A stretch of 64,000 bases of DNA from Oscheius sp. JU75 (taxonomy: Eukaryota; Nematoda; Chromadorea; Rhabditida; Rhabditidae), in the NCBI GenBank assembly GCA_037178855.1, contig JASJZC010000005.1:1488001-1552000 (forward strand), read 5' to 3'. The notes below the pieces were generated by a model. The model saw only the letters and a list, made by a program, of their open reading frames with translations, made no database searches and was not told the origin of the DNA. Positions 55,817-64,000 of this stretch are shown one piece after another (positions within the stretch are counted from its first letter, which is position 1; every line of letters starts with the position of its first letter). The translations under genes and the position numbers were made by a program.

Positions 55817-57914
55817 CACATTTTAAAAATAATACACTATTTCTGAGTGGAGTGTAGAAAACTGTCTTTGTTTCTGTCTCTTTGTCTTTTTGTACCCTCT
55901 GTCTCTCTGTGCATCTCCAACCAGATACTCCTTATCAATCCTGACCTCTCCTCCTGACCATCAGCTGTCCCTTTCCCATCTGTGCACTCTTACCTTTCCT
56001 AGACGGACCCATATTTGCTTACGCTGCTGCTCCAATATCACATTCGGGGGTGGGTAGTCGATAATAGGATCATCAGGCCTTCTGTCTCTTGACTCTCCCC
56101 GATCACACACTGTTTCTCTCGCTTCTTCATTTGTTTATGATGTGAAACTACGTGGCTAGCGGGGGGCAGAGTAGCGAGAGGACAACCTATACAACTTAGT
56201 GGGGCTGTTAACTCTTAGGACCCTTTGGATTGATACATTTCCTTGATAAATAGGCACTAGCCAATTTTATGGGCTTTGTTCTTTTTATAGTCTAACAATG
56301 ATATATCCTCTGATATCGTCCAAGTTTGCGAAACCTCTTTCAGGTCTCCTTGGTCTCAATGAAAGGCTAATATAGATCGCGTTTTCTTCTCGATAGTCTT
56401 TCGAGACGTTTGATTAAACTCACAAAAACTTTCAAGACAGGTTCAACTGTAGTCTGTTCAGAAAAAATGCAAATCATTGGTATTTCTCCTCTGAAAGTAT
56501 GTTCAACTTTTGTGCTACAAAAGCTAGAGAGCCAGATTCTTCGCTTTGAAGATCCTTTTGGAAAACTTGAATAACGCCTATTTTTCTGATAAACCGCATG
56601 ATGAAAACGCTAACTCATTGCTACAGTTACTCATCTCATTGTTTTACCAAACACTGAAACGAAAGAGAGAGTTTGCTTCGTTTCTACAAGTAATGTGTAA
56701 TGTTTCATCGTTACGGTATAAGGATAGTTTTCACAGAACTTCCGATGACGACGAGGTATCTTTTCTTTTCTGTCAATTTGGGCCGCTAAAATTGGAATTC
56801 TCAAGGAATTCACAATTTTCGGCCTCCTAAACCCTCAAGTTTCACTACGTCTAGGGCAGAGTCTTTCGCTTTCAACTTATAGAGAACGCTCTTTTGGAAG
56901 AGATAGTTAGGTACTTCTTTCAATCCAGTTGTAACTACAATCATCACAAAACTGATCTAGTTGGTTGTCTGATCCTCCTGTGCAAAGATATCTTACATTG
57001 GTGACTCTCTGATAGCAGAATTTTTGAGGATTGGGTTGTTGTTTCGTCTCTTTGATTTCACTTATTCTCGATAGATAATATTCTTCAATGAGATGCAGTA
57101 CACCTTCTCCAGTATCCTTGTCCATACTCTCTCAACCTTCCACGATGTATTTTTTCCATCTATAACTTATAAGGGGGCTTCGTCAAAGTGCTGGAGTGAC
57201 CTTTTTACAAATACTCCCATATATCCCAACCTCTTCAATCTGCTTTTGTCGACAAATTATAACGAGCCTTCCAGTGAGATGCCATAGGCGACTACAAAGT
57301 ACTTTCTGTCCAACCTACAATACGTTTTGTCCAACCCCTACTGTCTCAACTCGCCAAAATCTATTTGTTCAAGTATAGCTTTTAGAAAAGTTTCTCTAAA
57401 GGGATGCAATTGTCTGTCGCGATCTCACCCATAATCTTTCAACCCCTTGATCTCTCACCAAATTTTCCCATCTTACACTTTCCAACTCCCAAAATTCGTT
57501 AGCCAAGAGAGAGAATGTGACCCCGCCGTCCCCTTGACACTGGCCCCGTGGCTGTCCATTTGTCACCGGCGTCTTGTCCGGCTCTCCTGGGAACAGACGA
57601 AATTCATTTTGGCTGCTATATCTCTTTCGTACCCTAAGAATTTTGAAACCTGATATAAATCTTGGGCTTCTTTTGAATGTGCCGCCTTCTATCAACACCT
57701 CATTACCTCGAGCCTCTTTTTGCGACCAGTCCCCCTCTCTCGTACCAACAGGGAGAGGCGGAGCTCTCTCTCTCTCTTATTGCGGGGCGTGGCATGAATC
57801 ATATAGGAACCGCGACGATGTGCTGAGAAAACAGCGTCTCTCTCTCTCTCTCTCTCTCTTACTCGCTTTATGAAGTTTTGGTACTGCTGAAACATATTCT
57901 TAGTTTACAGACTT

Positions 57915-58290
57915 TTTACTTCATCGTCTCGTTTTAAGATTTTGTGAGATTTGATAAGATCCCAAGTTCTTCAAAAGTCCAATCGTCGACTCGGTCGGTG
58001 ACGAAAAGGCAGTATAACTTTAGAAAAATAGAGCAACTGCATCACTTTTTCTGCACTACCTTCTTTACATACTGTTATACTTTACGGTACATCATTTTTC
58101 TATACTCCCCCGTTACTTTTTTTTGCTTTACCGTCTCGTTTAAAGACTCAAGTTCTTCGAAAGTCCAACTGTTGACTCATATGTAGAGAAAAGAATAACA
58201 TACCACCAGAAATATAGCATAGCTTATTTTTTTTTTACTGTACTGCCTTTAACATCGTTTTTTTTTGCTTTATCGTCTCCTCATTACGCT
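57915..58290 (+). repeat. Degenerate ~200-bp tandem repeat
   Basis: The block ATCGTCTCGTTTTAAGA...AAGTTCTTCAAAAGTCCAA at 57920-57985 recurs as ACCGTCTCGTTTAAAGACTC, AGTTCTTCGAAAGTCCAAC at 58130-58175, and begins again (ATCGTCTCC) at about 58273. Confidence 0.65.
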
Positions 58291-59019
58291 CTTCTCGATT
58301 GAAATTCCAAGGGAAGAACAAAATCTCGTTGTTTTTCTCGTCCATCCATTTTTTACATACTCTTATGTTTCATCGGTTTGTCATGACTCTACTCGTTTGA
58401 ACATCCAGTTCTATCATCAACAAAAGGCGCTTTAGAATCATATCATGTTCTCTTTACATACATCTTTTCTGCGAAATTCTAGAATCTGAAAGAGTGTTTT
58501 GTGTTTCACTCTTATTGTGAAAGACCTTGTAGCTCTATGGCATCAACAGATGTTTGCAACGTTGAAATTCCCCATATTTCTAGCTCTTTTCTGTTCGTCA
58601 AACCTTGGTCGAGTTATGTGGACGCGCGACCAAACGTTTTGTGTTTCATCATTGGCGTAAAACGCTGGAACGTTTTTGAAACGTCAATGGGTCGTCTGAA
58701 GCTACAATATTGATCTTTCTATCATTTTGTCCCTATCCCTCCTGTATTGTAAGTAATGTCTCCTGCTTATTTCAAGCAGTACCGAATACCGTATAACTGG
58801 TAACCAATTGACTGTTTTCATAGATATCACCAAACTATTTGTTTCTGGCCACTTGATAGGCCAAGTTGTTTTTTTGAAAACATCCTAGAATCCTGGCTAT
58901 CAAGCTTTGAGATTTCCCTCGAAGTGTTCCTTCAACTCTCTTCTTCTGCCCAGATTAGAACTTATTTTGGTTTCACATGGATGGTATAACAAAAAATGTT
59001 ACAGCTAGAGCTAAAAAAG

Positions 59020-59276
59020 CGTGCGATATAGACTGTTCAACCGCAAAGTTGGAAAAAAGTCTTTCCTTTCAATCGTGACGGGACCCACTTTAGCTGCGTA
59101 TTCAAATATACAACATAGCCACGTTGAAAACTCAGTTAACGAAATTTTTAGGTAAAGGGGAAAACCTCTGGCTGCTTGACTGAAAATATAGCCACGTTGA
59201 TACGGGTCCCGCCACGATTGAAAAGAAAGACTTTTTTTAAAATATCTCGCTGAACTATACGTTCGATATACGCACC
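59020..59276. repeat. Inverted-repeat element (~257 bp, ~70-bp arms)
   Basis: Left arm 59020-59086 and right arm 59204-59276 are reverse complements, sharing AAAGTCTTTC(C/T)TTTCAATCG and CGGGACCC and ending in GTGCG(A/T)ATA. The loop contains two direct copies of ATAGCCACGTTGA. No coding content. Likely a MITE. Confidence 0.75.
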
Positions 59277-60472
59277 GATACTTTGTGACTAGTCAGGGTC
59301 TTTTGCTTACGTCTCCTCTTACTTTCATGGCTGCTATGAGTTTTGATCTGTTCAGGTCGATTCGATTCAGCCAAAGAACCAAAGTTTTTTTCTAGAGCAG
59401 CATAAAAGTAGAAAGTTTGTTCTTTTCCTGCTTGTTGATATCGAGAGGGTACACTCACAATTCAATTTTTCCCAATTCTAGCTTTACAAAATCTTAGGTT
59501 TCACCGGGACCATATAACAGAAAACTGAAAAGTCGGCTAGCTCTCTATCTCTCCATTTCTCTATCTCTTTGCCTCTCTATCTCTTAGCTGATGTCATCAC
59601 TGGTCAATATTTCACGAGATTACCAGAAAGTTTGTGAAAGTTTGAATTGAAAGTAGGTCACGAGATTGTATAGTACTGTGTTACTACTTTGTTTCAGTAT
59701 TGCTATGTAGTTCCAGTCTCTTCTAGATTTGTAATAGTAGCAATCAGCTGGACAAAAAATTCAATAGAAGTAAAATTGTTTCAACGACAGTACGTAAGGA
59801 GAAAGTTTGATGGTTTCCTGCTAATCGGTTCCGGGTATATTGACAATTTACTTTTCGTCACTTCCAGTTTTCAAATGCTTTAGGTTTCACCAGGTTCTTT
59901 TACCCAAATGGGCAAAAGTCAAAGTCAGTTCACTCATCTCACAATGACAGGAAGCAATAAGAGATCCAGACAGTTTGTGAAGTTTTATAGTCACTTGTTT
60001 TGTTTCACCATTACTATAATGCTTCAACTAGTTATAGATTTTTGATCTTTTTGAGCATACTCATATTCTCCCTGCCCAAGATAGCCATATAACTGAAGAG
60101 AACCGGCTAGTTGGGGGGCGGGGCCTTCGGTTACGGCCTCCTGTTTCTTTCCCGGTCATTAGTCGTGGTCAAACCTCGTTGACCCCAGGGCAGAAACCGG
60201 GCTTATGAAATCCTGTTTTTAGTGTTTGAAATCTGACTATAGCCTGTCTCTTTATCTCTCTGTCATAGTACCTTTCCGCAATGCCAGTTCGGCGATCCGT
60301 CTCTCGGTTCTCCTCTCTATCTTTCTGTCTCTTTCTCTATTTATCTATCTCACTGTCCCCCCTCTGTCTCTTTCTCAATGATACACTTTGCATAACAGTG
60401 TCTCTTATTGATCTTCTCCCATTCTCACACATGTTCTCTCTTCCTTTTTTGTCACAATACAGTCTCTTTCAG

Positions 60473-63400
60473 ATGGATGCCCGTGTCCGCCGTCGTCGTA
60501 GTCGAGAGCTCCGAGTTCGACAGCCTCAAGACAATGGTCTTTCCCCGGCCAGCCGTCTTCGAATAGCTGCCGACGTCCATCGTCATTCGACGTCGGACGA
60601 CGATTCGGGCTGTGTTCTCGAGGAGTACGCCTGGTGGCCGAGTGGCATCAAACCTGACATGGTAGGAGCGAGATAAAGATCGCGGAATTCAAACTTGCCG
60701 CTCTTTAGGTTCATTTGTTTTTCTCCTGTCTGCCGGAAGATAAAGTGCCCTACGTCGGAAGCCCTGGTGAAAAGTGGCGCGCACGACAGCTGAGGTGGGT
60801 CTTTGTTACGGGGGAGAGATTTTTTCAATTTTTTGAGTGAGACAGAACAACAAAGAGACAGAGAGACAGCGGTCAGGCAGCTACAGTAACCAGAAATAAT
60901 AAAAGTTTTTGCAAAAGACAAGCCATCTGGACAGCGAAAATGTCATAAAGCAGATGCTGGTCTAAAAAGGGAGAGAGAGGCAGAAAGTCATGTATATGAG
61001 AGTCAAGAGACAGTATTAGACAGTCAGACCTAGAAAGAGAGAATTGGTTCATCGGTACTGGAGAGGGTAAGAGACAAGAGTCTTGGCGAGAGAGTATGAA
61101 TCAAGAATACCTACTGAAATTGGTTTTGGAAGAGGAGGGTCGGTAGTCAAGACACAACGAGGGTCGGAGCTAGAGAGTATGAGTCGGGGCAACCGCAAAA
61201 AATTGTACGAGGCCGTAGACGTCAGAACGAGAGAGAGAGTATAGTTAGAGCATGGCAGTCAGGGCTAAGCGACCCTTGTTCAATAAGAGTGTCAGTCGAG
61301 AGGCAGTAATCGAGAGATCGAGCAGTATTTGACAGTGGGTAGTCAAGAGTCAAATGCTCCCAACGCAACAGTGAAGGCCATATTGTAGACACCAACTGCC
61401 TCCCCAGGACTCCGATCCCCGCTACTGTTCCGAACTGATCGGTGACGAAGTCGAGGACCTGAAGCTGTTCGATTGTCGCCGGAAAGCCGAATGCATTGGA
61501 ATCGGTCAAGTTCAGCAGTGTCCCTATGACAGCCGACAGAGACGGTGCAAGGCGGTAAGTCTTTTCTCATTAGCCATAAATACTAGATTTACTGTCCAAT
61601 TCCCACCTGGCTTGCGCCATCATTTCGCGCACACACCTAGCCGCCAAAGTCTTTATGACTCACACAGAGACCCTTTCCGCTCAGGCGCCCCACAGAAATT
61701 ATAATACACGTCCGGTGCTCTTAGTCTCTCTCTCTCTCCTTGACTCATCTGCGCCGTAGCGGACAGTCATAAATTGTGGAGCCCCACGTCCAGCCGGGGG
61801 TTTGTTTATGAAAATGTTGACCGGCTGGGAGCGGGAGAGAGACAGGAAGCGACCGGACATTGAGGGGCCTCTTTATGCTAATTGGTCATGACCACTTATA
61901 GTCCTTTTTTGGACCGACCCATCGGAGAGACGAACTCTCTATTCCTCTCTATCTCTCTGTTCATTTTACGGATTTTCTCTGCATGCAACATGCAGTAGGG
62001 GGGCGACAGCAGAAAGCCACAAATCGTCGGTTGGGTGATGAATGTTTGGCACTTGTCCGAGCCCCACACGGGGACCGAGAGGACAGATGGCTTTGGCGCT
62101 TTGGAGACTGTCAGGAAAAGAGAGAGAGAAGGTCTGGCTAATTGCCGGTCACTTGAGACTCACCGAATGAAGAACATGACCTTCTTCATTTGGTCGGTGG
62201 GGGCCAAAACAAAAACGTTTCTCCCCGGCCGGGAATTGAACCCGGGTCTCGCATGTGACAGACGCGGATACTCACCACTATACTACCGAGGACACACCGG
62301 CCAAGATCTCCCTGTTTGACTGGCTCTACCTGGATAATTTCCTGTAGATATTGATCTGACCAATGATGTTCGGAAGAATCTAGACCTTTCAGAAATAATG
62401 TGAGTATGAATCGAGCTGTCTCTGTTGGATATTTGTCACTTTTTGGTAGCCTCTGTCTATACTCACGACTGTCATTCTACTCGTTACCGGATCTTCCCAC
62501 GAACACTTTCTTTCCCGACTAGTCTCTATCACAAAGGAGAGTAGGTGTCTTTACGAGACCGACTCTCACTCCCAGTCCCGGATCTCCCAGTTTCTCAGTG
62601 TCTTGACCACTCCTCGTAACTTTCTGGGCGATCTGGCTCTCAGCACCTTCTAGCACATCTGTAGCAGATGGTGGCAAATCAAAAAGAGCCACTTCGAAGA
62701 GGAGGAGAGGGTCGTTTTATTCTCGGGGGTGGTCTTGCGTAGTATACACTGATGACAACTGGTCAGAGGAAGGGAGCCGAGACATAGAGAAACATAGAGA
62801 GAGACAGAGAGAGAGATAGGGATACAAACACAATAGCTCTGAAGAGGGTCTCTTCTCTTTTTTTCTTTCTCCATCTTCTTCAGACGGATCGTATGTCCTG
62901 TTGACCTCATGGCAGCTCTCGCGCACATCTGCCATGTTTGCCCTCTCTCTCGCTCATAGAACCGAACGGTCCCCGCAAAGGGGTGCTAATGCGATTTCGG
63001 TACCCGTAATCCCGCCACAGCCTAATAAGTCACCCGACTGTCTCTCGAGATAGAGGGAAAGGGACCGATTTTGCAATATGGAGTGAGGGTAGATTCCCAC
63101 AGTCGAGAGTATATCGACGCGTCATCCTCTCTTGGAAAGAGAGTGGGTCCCAAATTGTAAGATGAGAAGAGTTGGGAAAGAACGCAAGGTTTCCGGGGCC
63201 AGAGGGACCACGACTGGGCCTGTTTTGAATCTGTCTCCCTCCCGCTCTGCCTCTGTGTCTCTGTGTCTCTGTCTTCCTATCTCTCTGTACTGTCGCCTGA
63301 CCAGTTCCCCTTTACGTAATCACAGTCCGGTCAATCCGATCTGTCTGTCACCGAGGTGCGTCAAACTCTCTCTCTGCGCAAACAAAATAATAACCGGCAG

Positions 63401-63685
63401 TGGACAGGACACATAATCCAGAGTGACAGCCCCTTCTGGTCGTATCTATAGCCTTACACAATACCAACAGGGACACTAATCTTTCAGTGTACCCAGCCAA
63501 TGGAAGAGGGAGAGATTGCTGTGGTGGCTGCTCGGACTGACTCTTACTATCATCCAGCCTGTTTCCATTGTCATGACTGTCGGACATTGCTGGTTGATCT
63601 GATCTACTTTGGACACGAGGGACAAGTGTACTGTGGACGGCACCATGCTGAACAGATCAAGCCCAGATGTGCTAGGTGTGATGAG
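60473..63685 (+). CDS. Prickle-like PET-LIM protein (partial, runs off window)
   Basis: Cytoplasmic planar cell polarity protein that acts with Van Gogh/Vangl opposite Frizzled-Dishevelled. Four exons join in phase: 60473-60661, 60709-60794, 61389-61554, 63488-63685, the last ending in a GTAAGA donor. The N-terminus is Arg-rich. The PET domain shows [30 protein letters not shown] and [17 protein letters not shown]1 begins [16 protein letters not shown], then [37 protein letters not shown], with Cys/His ligands intact. LIM2, LIM3 and the prenylated tail lie beyond the window. The first exon begins with ATG right at an acceptor (CTTTCAG), so it may be an internal exon with 5' exons upstream or a trans-spliced start. 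Between PET and LIM1 it has an unusually Cys-rich linker (ECIGIG, CPYDS). An identical tRNA-Asp lies in the third intron. Confidence 0.92.
62221..62292 (-). tRNA. tRNA-Asp (GTC anticodon), second copy
   Basis: All 72 nt equal those at 55745-55816, plus a few flanking bases on each side. It lies antisense inside the third visible Prickle intron (61555-63487). T-rich sequence (TTTTTG then TTTT) follows the 3' end and could terminate Pol III. Confidence 0.97.
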
Positions 63686-64000
63686 GTAAGAGCTGGGGAT
63701 GGGTGGATGGGTAGAAATCAAGAGTTTGGAGCTAAGAACTGCGAGGTAATGGTAGTACAATGAAACCATAGAGTCTGACAAAAGTAGACAGTATCAGATG
63801 AGAACGATGAGACTGAAACAGACATGGTATAGTAGTCGCAGAGGGAAAGAGTCAATAGTCAACGAAAAGGTGTCAGCAGTGTCAGTGAGTCAAGGAATAC
63901 CTATAACTGAGATACAGAGACAGTCAGGAGACAGAAACAGCAAGAGAAGAACAGACCACGGTAGAGAAACAGTAGTCACAGAGAGGAGAATTGTCAAAGA
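63686..64000. other. Prickle intron, truncated by window end
   Basis: GA-rich sequence after the 63685 donor, resembling the simple-sequence filler of other introns in this gene. No further exon before the edge. Confidence 0.6.

Larger units (their letters stand above)
55817..60472. other. Non-coding stretch, possibly 5' introns of Prickle
   Basis: No exon recognised. Contains a ~24-bp TC run (57837-57860), a degenerate ~200-bp tandem repeat (57915-58290), an inverted-repeat element (59020-59276) and recurring GTTTCAC motifs at irregular ~100-500 bp spacing. Confidence 0.4.

Noticed and set aside
1-64000. CRISPR arrays, bacterial operons, phage or viral genes
   Set aside because: None seen. 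Regularly spaced repeats are absent, and the genes are spliced and of animal type.

Overview
This is nuclear DNA from an animal. Evidence: a planar-polarity Prickle gene, little elongation complex and TAF2 genes, an RTE-type LINE, eukaryotic tRNA-Asp genes, and every protein gene split by GT-AG introns. The introns are very short (typically 34-47 bp). Many genes have a 3' splice acceptor only a few bases before the start codon, with no upstream exon visible and with same-strand neighbours 95-230 bp apart. I infer spliced-leader trans-splicing with operon-like clusters. The phylum cannot be fixed from sequence alone; a compact-genome bilaterian fits.

Layout. 1-4.3 kb: no gene recognised. 4.67-6.71 kb (+): alkaline phosphatase in 11 exons. 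6.7-11.9 kb (-): three tandem paralogues (A, B, C) of a multi-pass membrane protein family I do not recognise. 12.6-23.0 kb (-): glutamine-dependent NAD+ synthetase in 15 exons. Its introns carry an apparently intact RTE LINE (16.2-19.1 kb), two inverted copies of a ~158 bp repeat flanking exon 10, and a frameshifted intronless coiled-coil pseudogene. 24.1-26.5 kb (-): TRAM translocon protein. 26.5-28.2 kb: divergent intergenic region. 28.2-37.2 kb (+): RPP21, DUS3L, TAF2 and BORCS6 in a tight row. 37.2-37.9 kb (-): a five-finger C2H2 protein. 38.4-48.4 kb (+): METAP1, an ICE2-like protein and CPSF6. 48.4-60.5 kb: no recognised protein gene, but a large palindromic element, a smaller inverted-repeat element, degenerate repeats and a tRNA-Asp. 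60.5 kb to the window end (+): Prickle (PET and first LIM domain, continuing off the edge) with a second, identical tRNA-Asp in an intron.

The 24-44 kb block is housekeeping gene expression machinery: tRNA processing (RPP21, DUS3L), transcription (TAF2, ICE2), mRNA 3' processing (CPSF6), N-terminal methionine removal (METAP1), ER translocation (TRAM) and lysosome positioning (BORCS6). Its introns fall into two classes: minimal ones of about 35-47 bp, and longer ones of 120-740 bp, most of which carry the same short GGCCACAAC/GTTGTGGCC hairpin repeat. That intron-confined repeat is the most interesting signal here.
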